A DNA stretch of 64,000 nucleotides from Salinisphaera dokdonensis (lineage in GTDB: Bacteria > Pseudomonadota > Gammaproteobacteria > Nevskiales > Salinisphaeraceae). The stretch spans positions 62,001-126,000 of the forward strand of contig NZ_APND01000005.1 in the NCBI RefSeq assembly GCF_040361215.1, written 5' to 3'. Both the position numbers and the translations under genes were made by a program. Of the stretch, positions 17,159 to 26,094 are shown piece after piece. Numbering within the stretch: the stretch's first letter is position 1; each line of letters opens with the position of its first letter. The notes under the pieces are model-generated. The model was given only the letters and a program-made list of their open reading frames with translations, made no database searches and was not told where the DNA came from.

Positions 17159-17728
17159 TCACGCGTTTTCGATCGCACGCAGCCGCGTTTCGAGATCGAA
17201 GACGTGTGGGTCCTCGGCGCCGAGCTCGCGCAAGCCCGCGGCGAGACCGAGCAGGTAGTCGCGGTTCGGTCCGCTTGGCCCATGTGATTCCGCGATCTGA
17301 CGCGCAATCTCTTCGGCCGGGGCGTCGCCGAGGTATGCCTCGTTCTCCGGTGTCGCGATATAGACGAGGCCTTCGTCGTGACTGCCGTCGGCGAAAGTCA
17401 TTTCGGTCGCGAAACGCAGATAGCCATTCTTTTCGCGATGATCGAGATGACCGAACACCGCCGGCGTGATGCGATAGGCCATGCCGGTGCAGACCTCGCC
17501 CGGTGCTTCAACCAGGGTCACGACACGGCCCGGCGCATCGGGCGTGCCGCGATGATCGTGCGAGCCCTGCCAGAACCGGCGTTGCCAGCCGGTAATCGTC
17601 GCCGGGCGGCGTTCGATATAGTCGAAACCGGCCTTGTAGATCAGCGAGCCGTAGCCGAACAGCCACAGCTGCTCGCGATCGGCGAAGCGGCCGTCACGCC
17701 GGTTCGCCTCGATGGTGTTGAACGACAC
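17159..17728 (-). CDS. ChaC-like gamma-glutamylcyclotransferase
   Basis: A 189-residue enzyme of the ChaC type, which cleaves glutathione to 5-oxoproline and Cys-Gly. Family motifs: LWLFGYGSLIYKAGF (substrate loop YGSL), a WQRRFWQGSHDHRGTPDAPG block, and HREKNGYLRF with the catalytic Glu. The C-terminal part YIATPENEAYLGDAP and GPSGPNRDYLLGLAAGL is also typical. I chose the GTG start at 17728; the longer frame to 17785 would overlap the rdgC stop. It lies 19 bases after rdgC and may be in the same transcript. It converges closely with lon (nine bases). Confidence 0.87.
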   Translation of the reverse strand: MSFNTIEANRRDGRFADREQLWLFGYGSLIYKAGFDYIERRPATITGWQRRFWQGSHDHRGTPDAPGRVVTLVEAPGEVCTGMAYRITPAVFGHLDHREKNGYLRFATEMTFADGSHDEGLVYIATPENEAYLGDAPAEEIARQIAESHGPSGPNRDYLLGLAAGLRELGAEDPHVFDLETRLRAIENA

Positions 17729-17747
17729 GGCGGCCCTTTTCGAACGA

Positions 17748-18671
17748 TCAGGCCGCGCGGGCCTCGGCCTCGCCGGCCACGCCAAAGTGGGTGTAGATCC
17801 GATCGAGCACGCCGCGCAGCGCCTCGCCCTGGAGCGCCATACGCGCCGTCAGCTCGGCCACGGCGTCGTCGGCATCGAGCGAGTCCAGATCGTCCTGGAT
17901 GAGATCGAGCGGACGGATGCGCTTGAGATCAAGGTTCTCGTCGAGATCGAATTCAATCGCGTCGTCCACGGCCACGTTGAGCTTGACCACCTGCATGCCA
18001 GCCGCCAGATGGGCGCGAACCTCTTCACGCTGCAGATCCATGGCGGTCACGCGCACGCTGGATTTCACTTCGTCATCGGACTCGAGCACGCAGCGATCAC
18101 CGCATTCGAAGCCGTTGGGCAATGTATTCACGTCTTCGAGCCAGCGCGACAGCTCTTCGGCCGGCCGGACCCGCGCATCGGCTCGCGTGACCGGCAGGCT
18201 GCCGAGCGCTTCACGCAGGCCGGAAACGACCTCTTCGGCGCGTTTTTCCGAACCCACATCTACCCAGATGCGATGCGCGCGCAGATCGATCACCACCGGC
18301 GTGCGCTTGGCGCGCGTGAACGCCCGCGGCAACAGCTCGAAATGCGCCTCGTCTCGAATATCGGCTTTTTCGCGACGGCTGACCTTGCGACCTTCCTTCG
18401 TTTCGATCTGCTCGATGCGCTCGTCGACCGCCTCGGCAAGCACGGCGTTCGGCAACACACGCGTGATCTGCTGATGCACGCAGACCGCCAGGCCATCGAC
18501 GGCAAACGTCATCGCATGCTCGCCCTTGATCGGGGGTACGAAGCCCGAAACACTCGTCGCCTGATCACCACATTCCGGGCAGAGCGCGTCAGCCAGCTTC
18601 TCGTCAAGTTCGGCCGCGCTCCAGACGAACGGCTCGGTACCAAGAAACACACAAAGGTTACGTATCCACAT
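17748..18671 (-). CDS. rdgC: Recombination-associated protein RdgC
   Basis: A 307-residue DNA-binding protein that forms a dimeric ring around double-stranded DNA and restrains RecA. The N-terminus MWIRNLCVFL matches the usual MWFKNL start, so I place the start here and not at an ATG five codons upstream. Other family segments are FVPPIKGEHAMTFAVDGLAV, QITRVLPNAVL, EKADIRDEAHFELLPRAFTR, and CGDRCVLESDDEVKSSVRV. It may be relevant that recCBD lies elsewhere in this window. The chaC-like gene follows on the same strand. Confidence 0.93.
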   Translation of the reverse strand: MWIRNLCVFLGTEPFVWSAAELDEKLADALCPECGDQATSVSGFVPPIKGEHAMTFAVDGLAVCVHQQITRVLPNAVLAEAVDERIEQIETKEGRKVSRREKADIRDEAHFELLPRAFTRAKRTPVVIDLRAHRIWVDVGSEKRAEEVVSGLREALGSLPVTRADARVRPAEELSRWLEDVNTLPNGFECGDRCVLESDDEVKSSVRVTAMDLQREEVRAHLAAGMQVVKLNVAVDDAIEFDLDENLDLKRIRPLDLIQDDLDSLDADDAVAELTARMALQGEALRGVLDRIYTHFGVAGEAEARAA

Positions 18672-18993
18672 AGCGATCGGGACCATGATCGGCTCGGCCG
18701 GCAGGTTGCGAGCCGGCAGGAATTGAGTCGCGACAGGTGCACCCCGCCGCTGGAAGAAGCGCGACCATACCCAACCCGATGACCGGCCTCAAGCCGACAT
18801 CGCATACGGTATGGCCCGCCTGCCGGCTGTCGCTCTCGCCCGCGCTGTGGCAACATTCAGCGCGCATCGCGCGGGCAGAGCAGCGTCAGGCAGCGATCGG
18901 CGACAAACCGGTCGCCCAATGCGCCGGCGACACCGTCCTTGCAACGGCTACCGGCGATCGCATGCCTCGTTCTCACGCCAGCCGGCAACCGTC
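18672..18993. other. Divergent intergenic region between rdgC and the ABC substrate-binding gene
   Basis: 322 bases that must hold promoters for rdgC (left) and the ABC operon (right). I looked for a thiamine or other riboswitch because the transporter type sometimes has one and found none of the conserved boxes. The frame upstream of the substrate-binding gene stays open to 18811 but gives an arginine-rich sequence that does not look coding. Confidence 0.5.
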
Positions 18994-20088
18994 ATGTATC
19001 GATCCCCCGCTATCGCCCGTTCCTTCCTGTCCGCGCTGCTGATTGTCAGCGCTTCGCTGCTGCTGGCTGCCTGCTCGTCGGAAAACAGCGACAGCACATC
19101 CACCGATAGCGTGCCGGCGGAGATCGGCTACATGCCGATCCTGCCCGATTCACAGCTGTTCGTCGGTCTCGAGGACGGCTCGATCGAGGCAGCCGGTATC
19201 GAGGCGAAACTGGTGTCGTTCCAGAATGGCCCGGCCATGGTCCAGGCACTGCTCGGCGGCCAGCTCGATATCGCCTATTTCGGAATCGGCCCGACGATGG
19301 TTGCGCGCGGCAAGGGCGCAGATATCAAGGTCGTCGCCTCGAACATCATCGAGCAGATCAGCTTCGTGGCCCTCGGCAATCTGGCGCCCTACTTCGAAAA
19401 CGGCGACCCGACCACGGCCTTCAAACGCTTCGAACAGGACAACGGCCGCAAGGCCAAGGTCTCGACCTTCCCGGTGGGCTCCGTGCCGCAGACCGTGCTG
19501 GCCTACTGGCTGGATCGCGAGCTGGGTATCGAAAGCGACGCGATCGACGTGATCTATCAGGGCGCTTCGCAGGTACAGCAGGCGCTGCTCACCGGCGCCG
19601 TCGACGGGGCAGCGATTCTCGAGCCGGTCGTGAGTATTGTCGAGCATCGCGCGGACGACGCACGTTCCGTGGCGCACGGCGAGTCCATGTTCCCCGGCCA
19701 GCCGGGCGCCGTGCTGGCCGTACGGGCGGAATTCATCGACGCCCATCCCGAAGTCGTGCAGAAGCTGGTTGCCGCGCATAGCGCAGCGACCGAAAAACTG
19801 AAATCCGGCGACGAGGCAGCGATTGACGCCGTCCATAAATACGTGGGTGGCGGCCGGCTGCCGCGCGAGATCGTCGCCAAGGCCGTCGCCAGCTCCGCCG
19901 ACAGTTTCGTCGCCGATCCGAACCGCATCATCGACGGCACCCGCCGTATGCGCGACTTCCAGCAGGAAACCGGCACGCTTGGCGCCGATACCGATATCGA
20001 TGCCCTGTTCGAGACCCGCTTCTACGACGCGATCGAATCCGGCAACTCGAAGACATCTACAAGCAACGCAGACGCGTCCGGTTCGTAA
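18994..20088 (+). CDS. ABC transporter substrate-binding lipoprotein (sulfonate/nitrate/taurine type)
   Basis: A 364-residue lipoprotein: signal peptide with lipobox LLAAC (Cys about residue 24) and then EIGYMPILPDSQLFVGLEDG, the start of an SsuA/NMT1-like periplasmic-binding domain. Further blocks are VQALLGGQLDIAYFGIGPTM, GKGADIKVVASNI and AYWLDRELGIESDAIDVIYQ. It captures a small organic substrate in the periplasm and hands it to the permease encoded next. The ATG at 18994 gives a proper signal peptide. The C-terminus ends in a Ser/Thr-rich tail. The substrate cannot be named from sequence; the DsrE gene in the same operon favours a sulfur compound. Confidence 0.87.
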   Translation: MYRSPAIARSFLSALLIVSASLLLAACSSENSDSTSTDSVPAEIGYMPILPDSQLFVGLEDGSIEAAGIEAKLVSFQNGPAMVQALLGGQLDIAYFGIGPTMVARGKGADIKVVASNIIEQISFVALGNLAPYFENGDPTTAFKRFEQDNGRKAKVSTFPVGSVPQTVLAYWLDRELGIESDAIDVIYQGASQVQQALLTGAVDGAAILEPVVSIVEHRADDARSVAHGESMFPGQPGAVLAVRAEFIDAHPEVVQKLVAAHSAATEKLKSGDEAAIDAVHKYVGGGRLPREIVAKAVASSADSFVADPNRIIDGTRRMRDFQQETGTLGADTDIDALFETRFYDAIESGNSKTSTSNADASGS

Positions 20089-20091
20089 CGC

Positions 20092-20904
20092 GTGGCCGAA
20101 ACTCGAGCCAACGTGAACGATTCGCGGGGCCGCCGCCTGCCGCGTGTCGGCCCCAGTCGCACACGCCGTGTCGCTTACGGGGCGTTCGGAGTCGCTTCGT
20201 TCATCGCGCTCTGGAAACTGGCGTTCGTGTTCAACTGGGCCCCGCGCGGCACGATTCCGGACCCGTTCGTGGTACCCGAGGCGCTTTGGCAGGAATATGC
20301 CGGCGGGCGACTGCTCCCCGCGATCGGATCGAGCCTCGTTCACTATGTATGGGGCCTTGGCGTAGGCACCTTCCTGGGCTTTGCCGTGGGCCTCATGGCC
20401 GCAAGCGCGCGCTGGTTCGACGATGCCCACTACATGCTGGCTCGCATCCTGCGCCCGATCCCGCCGCTGGCCTGGGTGGTGTTCGCGATCGCCTGGTTCC
20501 AGGTCAGCCACGCGGGCGCAGCCTTCGTGATCTCGATCGGCGTGTTCTGGGTCAACTACTTCGCGACCGCTTCCGGGGTACGCGACGTCGACCCGCGCTA
20601 CTACGAACTGGCCCGCGCTTTCGGCCACGGCGGATTCATCAAACGCGTGACCAGCATCACCCTGCCGGGCGCGGCACCGGGCATCCTGTCGGGCATGCGT
20701 ACCGGTGTCGGCCAGGCCTGGATGACGCTGATCGCCGCGGAGCTTCTGGGCGTGCCGGGCATGGGACAGGAAATGAACTCGGCCGCCGGCGTGGGCGCCT
20801 ACGACGCCGTGGTGGTCTACATGCTCGCGATTTCGTTGATCTACACGCTGTCCGACGGGCTGTTCGCACTGATCGAGAATCGTGCCCTGCGGTGGCGGCC
20901 ATGA
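20092..20904 (+). CDS. ABC transporter permease (SsuC/TauC type)
   Basis: A 270-residue inner-membrane permease with about six helices. The EAA loop, ELARAFGHGGFIKRVTSITL followed by PGAAPGILSGMRTGVGQAW, marks the site that contacts the ATPase. GTG start three bases after the substrate-binding gene. Its stop overlaps the ATPase start (ATGA), so the three transporter genes form a tight operon. Family: binding-protein-dependent transport of aliphatic sulfonates, taurine or nitrate. Confidence 0.9.
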   Translation: MAETRANVNDSRGRRLPRVGPSRTRRVAYGAFGVASFIALWKLAFVFNWAPRGTIPDPFVVPEALWQEYAGGRLLPAIGSSLVHYVWGLGVGTFLGFAVGLMAASARWFDDAHYMLARILRPIPPLAWVVFAIAWFQVSHAGAAFVISIGVFWVNYFATASGVRDVDPRYYELARAFGHGGFIKRVTSITLPGAAPGILSGMRTGVGQAWMTLIAAELLGVPGMGQEMNSAAGVGAYDAVVVYMLAISLIYTLSDGLFALIENRALRWRP

Positions 20905-21635
20905 GCGATACCGGCCTGGAACTGCACGATGTCGGCTATCGCTACCCGAACAGCGACAGCGCGGTGTTCGAACGGCTTAACTTCAATATTGCGCCCGGCG
21001 AATTCGTCGCGCTTGTCGGTGGGTCGGGCGTGGGCAAGTCCACGGTATTGCGCTGCGTCGCGGGTCTGATTCAACCCTCGAGCGGCCGTATGCAGGCGCC
21101 GGCCAATACGGCAAAGGGCACCCGCCCCAGCGCGGTGGTTTTTCAGGACACTCGCCTTCTGCCCTGGCGGCGTCTACGCGCAAACGTAGGCTATGGCCTG
21201 GCGGGCCTGGGCCTGTCCAAAAGCGAGCGCGATGCGCGTATCGACGAAGTGCTGGCTTTGATCGGCATGAAAGCGTTCGGCGAGCGCTGGCCGCACGAGA
21301 TCTCCGGCGGCCAGGCCCAACGGGTAGGCCTCGCCCGGGCGCTGGCGGTTCGCCCGCATATCCTGCTCATGGATGAACCCTTCTCGGCCGTGGATGCGCT
21401 AACCCGGTCGCGTCTACAGGACGAACTGCTCGCAATCTGGAAACGCCTGAACATGGCAGTGCTGTTCGTCACTCACGATATTGCCGAAGCGGCTTATCTT
21501 GCCGACCGGGTCTGTGTGATGGGCGGCAGCCCGGCGCGCATCGTGTTCGACGAACGTGTGCCGGTTGAGCATCCACGCGCCCGCGAGAACAGCGAGCTGC
21601 AGTATTTCGCTCAGCGCGTATCGGACGCGTTGTAA
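20901..21635 (+). CDS. ABC transporter ATP-binding protein (SsuB/TauB type)
   Basis: A 244-residue cytoplasmic ATPase. Walker A GGSGVGKST, Q-loop in VVFQDTRLLPW, signature SGGQAQRVGLARAL, Walker B ILLMDEPFSAVD and H-loop FVTHDIAEAAYL are all intact. The motif VFQDTRLLPWR is characteristic of the sulfonate/nitrate import group. It powers the permease encoded immediately upstream, with which it overlaps by four bases. A longer upstream frame is only read-through of the permease gene in another frame. Confidence 0.92.
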   Translation: MSDTGLELHDVGYRYPNSDSAVFERLNFNIAPGEFVALVGGSGVGKSTVLRCVAGLIQPSSGRMQAPANTAKGTRPSAVVFQDTRLLPWRRLRANVGYGLAGLGLSKSERDARIDEVLALIGMKAFGERWPHEISGGQAQRVGLARALAVRPHILLMDEPFSAVDALTRSRLQDELLAIWKRLNMAVLFVTHDIAEAAYLADRVCVMGGSPARIVFDERVPVEHPRARENSELQYFAQRVSDAL

Positions 21636-21654
21636 TACCGATCGAGCGTTACCG

Positions 21655-21960
21655 ATGACGAAAACACCGTTGAAACTGCTCATCCATGCAGCGGACGACG
21701 CATCGCTTGTCCGCGCACGCAGCAACGCCGCGAACTTTCTCGCTGCAGACGAGACCGGTCAGGTCGAGATCGTGGCCAACGCGGGCGCCGTAGCCGCTGC
21801 CATAGCGCAGCCGCATGCTACCGACCCACACCTGCGTGTATGCGCCAACACGCTACGCAACAACGCCATCGACACGCCTGCCCATCTCACCCAGGTACCC
21901 GCTGCCGTCGTGCACATTGCCGAACGCCAGCGCGACGGCTGGGCCTACATGCGGGCTTAG
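21655..21960 (+). CDS. DsrE family protein
   Basis: A 101-residue protein of the DsrE/DsrF fold. It begins with LKLLIHAADDASLVRARSNAANFL, has the central VEIVANAGAVAAAI strand-helix, and the conserved cysteine Cys63 in RVCANTLRNN, where DsrE-type proteins can carry sulfur. It follows the ABC transporter after 19 bases and is presumably in its operon. This suggests, but does not prove, that the imported compound is an organosulfur molecule or that released sulfur is relayed through this protein. Start ATG was chosen to fit the family's first strand; the open frame upstream is within the ATPase gene. Confidence 0.75.
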   Translation: MTKTPLKLLIHAADDASLVRARSNAANFLAADETGQVEIVANAGAVAAAIAQPHATDPHLRVCANTLRNNAIDTPAHLTQVPAAVVHIAERQRDGWAYMRA

Positions 21961-22041
21961 CGCGCCAAGGGTGGCGCATCGTAAGCCGAAGCTGGCGCGC
22001 GTTCATCGTGCAGCAACGTTGCCGGCTATCGCATTGCCGCC

Positions 22042-22827
22042 TCAGGCTGCGGCACGAACCTGTTCGATGATATCGACCGGACTGGCGACCAGCGTTTCGA
22101 TCTGCGGGCGCGCGTAGAGAAACCCCTGCTGCAGATGAATACCGCGCTGATAAAGCCAGCGCGCTTCGGCCAGCGTTTCCACGCCTTCGGCGATCAGCGT
22201 GATGCCGAGCTTTTTACCCATTATCACAAGCGATTCCACGATCGCCTGGCGACGCGGGTTACGATCGATATCGATGATCAAATGCCGATCGGCCTTCACC
22301 ACATCGGGCTGCATGTCCACCAGCAGCTCGAGATTGGCATAGCCCGCGCCGAAGTCATCGATCGCGGTGAGAAAGCCCATAGCGCGATAGGACTCGACGA
22401 TCCGCTGCAAATGCTGCCGGTCGCGCACATGCTCGGTTTCGGTGACCTCGAACATGATCTGTGCGAGCGGCCAGCCCAGTTCACCCGCAAGCTTGAGCGT
22501 CGCCTGGATACAGGCCTCCGGCTCATAAACGGCATTGGGCAGGAAGTTGATCGATACGGGCCGATCGCAGCCCAGCCGGTGAGCGATCTCGAGCGCCCGG
22601 ATACGACAGGCCTGGTCGAAACGGTAGAGCGAATGCGGCTTGACCCGGTTCAGAATATCTCGGGCACCCTCCCCGTTGATGCCCCGCACCAGGGCCTCGT
22701 GGGCAAAGACTTCGCCGGCGGCCACATCGATAATCGGCTGGAAGGCCATCGTGAACTCGAAATCGAGTTCGCCATCGCAGCGGCGGCAGCCGCCCTCTTC
22801 GTCACGCAAGCACTGGGCCATGAGCAA
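22042..22827 (-). CDS. Stand-alone EAL domain protein (cyclic-di-GMP phosphodiesterase)
   Basis: A 261-residue protein that is almost entirely one EAL domain. All residues needed for catalysis appear: HEALVRG, SINFLPN, FEVTETE, TAIDDFGAGYANLEL, VVKADRHLI, IAEGVET and QQGFLYARP. It is therefore expected to linearise cyclic-di-GMP. The N-terminal 25 residues hold four Cys/acidic positions (CLRDEEGGCRRCDGE), which could bind a metal or heme-free cofactor; this is an observation only. There is no GGDEF, PAS or membrane segment. It converges with the DsrE gene and has no obvious partner nearby. Confidence 0.9.
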   Translation of the reverse strand: MLMAQCLRDEEGGCRRCDGELDFEFTMAFQPIIDVAAGEVFAHEALVRGINGEGARDILNRVKPHSLYRFDQACRIRALEIAHRLGCDRPVSINFLPNAVYEPEACIQATLKLAGELGWPLAQIMFEVTETEHVRDRQHLQRIVESYRAMGFLTAIDDFGAGYANLELLVDMQPDVVKADRHLIIDIDRNPRRQAIVESLVIMGKKLGITLIAEGVETLAEARWLYQRGIHLQQGFLYARPQIETLVASPVDIIEQVRAAA

Positions 22828-23027
22828 AAGCCGTTCAACCCGACAACGGGCAGGTGTATTTCATGGGATATCGGCAGGCTGCCTGTATATGACAGCCCCC
22901 GAAGCAGCTTTTCTGAAGTCTGCTGCGGATCGTTCGGGTCACGCAAGCCGACGCGCGGCTGCCGCACGCCCGTCGACCGGCTGTCGAGTGTTCCGGGAAA
23001 CGCGCCGGAAGCCGCACGCAGCCGATA

Positions 23028-23549
23028 TCACGGCTCGATTTCGATCTCCTGGCCGGCCACCAGCGTACCGCCGGTCCGTACCGCGGCACGCATACCGCCG
23101 ATACGGTGCAGGCCGGTGCGCACATCCTGGCCGAGCAGGCGGGACAGGTATCCACAAGGCGGGCAGCTACTCACGATTTCCAGGCGCACGTCGCCGATTT
23201 GCAGTAACCGCCCACGCAGGGTCATCAGATCGAGATTCGAAACAACCAGATTACGGCGCAACGCCGCTGCCTCGATGGGCGAGCCGAGACGTTGACCGCA
23301 GGCAATAACGGCTTCCTTGGTCACCAGAGAGACTTCACGCGCGCCCGCCATGACCGCCGCACGCGACGAGAACGTGCCCCGCCCTGCGGCGTAGCGGTCC
23401 CCGCTCAGGCCACGGCCCACGACAGCCTCGACACGCTCGAGTGCTCGCATTGGCGCACCGCGGTCGCCCGCAATGAAAATCTGCGCCAGTCGGGGCCGGT
23501 CTGCAGGTCGATGTTTTTCGCCCGCCACGCGGTCCATGAACGCGATCAT
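23028..23549 (-). CDS. MOSC domain protein
   Basis: A 173-residue protein with a MOSC domain (the sulfur-carrier beta-barrel of molybdenum-cofactor sulfurases and YiiM-like enzymes). Typical segments: VEAVVGRGLSGDRYAAGRG, EVSLVTKEAVIACGQRLG, LRRNLVVSNLDLMTLRGRLL and VSSCPPCGYLSRLL with the conserved cysteines. Stand-alone MOSC proteins may use the molybdenum cofactor or transfer sulfur. Start ATG at 23549 is preferred; a longer frame overlaps the divergent acetyltransferase gene. Confidence 0.87.
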   Translation of the reverse strand: MIAFMDRVAGEKHRPADRPRLAQIFIAGDRGAPMRALERVEAVVGRGLSGDRYAAGRGTFSSRAAVMAGAREVSLVTKEAVIACGQRLGSPIEAAALRRNLVVSNLDLMTLRGRLLQIGDVRLEIVSSCPPCGYLSRLLGQDVRTGLHRIGGMRAAVRTGGTLVAGQEIEIEP

Positions 23550-23680
23550 GTCATGCCCATCAGTCCGACCCGTCGCGCCATCTGCTTGAGCGCAGAGCAC
23601 AACCCTGCTGTGATGTCGCCGATGAACGTGCGTCCGACCAACACAGAGTCGCCCTTGCGGCGACCACCGCGCCTGCCGGC

Positions 23681-26017
23681 ATGACACTCCGCAATATCGA
23701 CGCGCTGTTCCATGCCGAGGGTGTGGCGATCTTCGGTGAGCCCGACAGCGAGGCCCAGCAGCAGCTCGTGCGCAACATCGAGGCGAGTGTCGACGCCGAC
23801 AAGCGTTGTCATGTCGTATCGCGGGCGGGGCTCAGCCAGCTCAGCGAGTTCAAACCAGCGCTTGCGGTCGTGCTCGATGCACGCTGGGGCACGGCGGCTC
23901 GTATCGGGCGCCTGGGCGAGAACGGTTGTCGCGCGGTGCTCTGGGTGTCGGACGATCGCATCTCCGGCAATGCCCTGCGTGCGGCCCAGCCCTACAATCT
24001 GCGTCTGCTGGGCTCACGATCCGCCGGTATCTTCCAGACGCGCGCTGGGCACAATTTCAGCACGCTGCCCCTGGCACCGCGACCGGGCAAGGTCGCATTG
24101 ATCACCCAGTCGCAGTCGCTGGCCGCGGCCGCGCTGGACTGGGCGCTCGGACGCAATATCGGTTTTTCCTGGATGGCCTGCAGCGGCTCGGAAGCCGATA
24201 TCGATGCGGCCGACCTGCTCGACTACGCGGCGCTTGACCCGCGTACCCGTGCGGTGGTGCTGCAGGTGGGCCATATCCGCTCGCCGCGCAAGTTCATGTC
24301 GGCCGCCCGCGCGGCGGCGCGGGTGAAACCCGTACTCGTGCTGCAAACCCGGCGTGCTGTCGACGACGGGCCCAAAGGCCCGGACCCGGCGCGATCCGCC
24401 GCGTTCGCCCGCGCCGGGCTGGTCGAGTGCGAGAATCTCGGCGGGCTGTTCGACGGCCTCGCGGCCATGGAATTGCTACCCACGGTCGGCAGTAATCGCA
24501 TCGCTGTACTCGCAAACGGCGACGGCGCCTGTGCGTTGGGAACGGATGCCATGTTCCGCCACCAGATCGAACCGGCGCGCCTGTCCTCGGACAACCGAGA
24601 TGCTCTGCTCAAGGCGGCCCCCAAGGCCAGCAACCTTGGCGTATCAATCGATCTGGGCCGTTCCAGTATCGAACACACGATTGCGGCCCTCGAATGCGCG
24701 ACGGACGACGCGAACATCGATGCCGTGTTGTTCGTTCACAGCCCGGTCGCCGGCCAGCCCCACGAGCCCATGGTCGATGCGATCGCCGATACCAAATTTG
24801 CGGGCCATCTGATGACCGTCTGGCTGGGCCTGCACACCGCCCAGCCCGCACGCCGCAGCAGTGCACGGGCGCGTCTTGCGACGTTCGCCTCGGCCGACGA
24901 GGCTGTACGCGCGGTCCGTTATCGGGCGCGCTACCACTTCACCCGCGAACTGCTCACCGCAACACCGCCGCCCGATCCGACCGTGACCGCGGATGTCGAC
25001 GGGCTGCGCGAACGCCTTACCATGCTGTCCAGCAACGGCGTGGAATGGCTGTCCAGCGACGAAGCGGCCCATCTGCTCACCGCCTACGGCATCGCCGGCG
25101 AGATGCCCGCCGAAACCGATGTACAGGTCCGCGTGCGCGTCTACCGGCACGACGAACTCGGCATGGTCATGAGCGTGCGCGACGAAGCCTTGGGCATCGC
25201 GCCTGCCTACGGCTTCGCGCCACTCGACGCATTGCTTGCCCGGCGCATGCTCGAAGGCGCGAGCGCGGGCCGTCTGCGGGGTACGCGGGCCGCCTTCGAA
25301 GCCCTGGCGCAGGCGCTGGTCCGCCTTGGCAAGATGGTCGTCGATCTGCCGTCGCTGTCCGGACTGGACGTGCGGGTTGCGGCCGGCCCGCGCGGTCGCC
25401 TCCAGGCGCCGTCGGACAGCCTTATCGAGATCACCGGCAATCCGCTGCCCGCGCGGGACCGGCTGGCCATGTCGCCCTATCCGGCGCGCATGCGCCATAT
25501 CGTTTCGCTGCGTAACGACACGCGTTATATCGTGCGTGCCATACGGCCTTCGGACGAACCCGCGGTGCTTGACCTGCTGGAAAGTCTCAGCCCCGACGAG
25601 ATCCGGCTGCGCTTCTTCAACTTCATCCGGCATTTTTCCCACGACATGGCCGCGCGTATCACTCAGGTCGACTACGACCGCGAAGTGTCGCTGGTGGTCA
25701 GCCGCTACGACACGCCCGACAGCCTGGCCGGCATGGGAACGTTGATCTGCGATCCGGACGGTACGGAAGCCGAGTTCGCGATTCTCGTCCACCACGACCA
25801 TGCCGGCGTTGGGTTGGGCCGGCATCTGCTCGACTGCCTGTTGCGCCAGGCCAGCGCACGCGATATCGACACGGTGTACGGCGACGTGCTGGCCCAGAAC
25901 AAACCCATGCTGAAGCTGGCACGCAGTCTGGGGTTCAAGGTGAAGCTGAATATCGAGGATTCCAGCAGCGTGCGCGTGGAGATCCCCGCGGCCAACTACG
26001 CCCGCGAAAAGAACTGA
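23681..26017 (+). CDS. PatZ-like protein: acyl-CoA synthetase (NDP-forming)/GNAT acetyltransferase fusion, ligase part degenerate
   Basis: A 778-residue protein related to the lysine acetyltransferase Pat/PatZ (YfiQ), which is normally about 880-900 residues. It has a CoA-binding-type N-terminus, a succinyl-CoA ligase-like middle (KVALITQSQSLAAAALDWAL, then SGSEADIDAADLLDYAALD) and a C-terminal GNAT domain from about 620 (YIVRAIRPSDEPAVLDLLES, AEFAILVHHDHAGVGLGRHL, NKPMLKLARSLGF). The ATP-grasp region is shortened: after YGIAG at about residue 473 the usual nucleotide-binding block with the HKSDVGGV-type motif is missing. The ligase half is thus probably non-catalytic and regulatory, while the acetyltransferase half looks intact. 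Confidence 0.85.
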   Translation: MTLRNIDALFHAEGVAIFGEPDSEAQQQLVRNIEASVDADKRCHVVSRAGLSQLSEFKPALAVVLDARWGTAARIGRLGENGCRAVLWVSDDRISGNALRAAQPYNLRLLGSRSAGIFQTRAGHNFSTLPLAPRPGKVALITQSQSLAAAALDWALGRNIGFSWMACSGSEADIDAADLLDYAALDPRTRAVVLQVGHIRSPRKFMSAARAAARVKPVLVLQTRRAVDDGPKGPDPARSAAFARAGLVECENLGGLFDGLAAMELLPTVGSNRIAVLANGDGACALGTDAMFRHQIEPARLSSDNRDALLKAAPKASNLGVSIDLGRSSIEHTIAALECATDDANIDAVLFVHSPVAGQPHEPMVDAIADTKFAGHLMTVWLGLHTAQPARRSSARARLATFASADEAVRAVRYRARYHFTRELLTATPPPDPTVTADVDGLRERLTMLSSNGVEWLSSDEAAHLLTAYGIAGEMPAETDVQVRVRVYRHDELGMVMSVRDEALGIAPAYGFAPLDALLARRMLEGASAGRLRGTRAAFEALAQALVRLGKMVVDLPSLSGLDVRVAAGPRGRLQAPSDSLIEITGNPLPARDRLAMSPYPARMRHIVSLRNDTRYIVRAIRPSDEPAVLDLLESLSPDEIRLRFFNFIRHFSHDMAARITQVDYDREVSLVVSRYDTPDSLAGMGTLICDPDGTEAEFAILVHHDHAGVGLGRHLLDCLLRQASARDIDTVYGDVLAQNKPMLKLARSLGFKVKLNIEDSSSVRVEIPAANYAREKN

Positions 26018-26094
26018 CGATCGCTGCCGCCGATTGGTGGTCAAACGGCCCTGGTTGTAGAATGAGTGATCGTTCAAACGAACACCGATAGACC

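Noticed and set aside
18811..18993. N-terminal extension of the substrate-binding protein
   Set aside because: It would bury the signal peptide; the residues are Arg-rich and not family-like.
18672..18993. Thiamine riboswitch in front of the ABC operon
   Set aside because: None of the conserved boxes is present.
20286..20900. Upstream extension of the ABC ATPase
   Set aside because: It is the permease gene read in another frame; the ATPase starts at the overlapping ATG.
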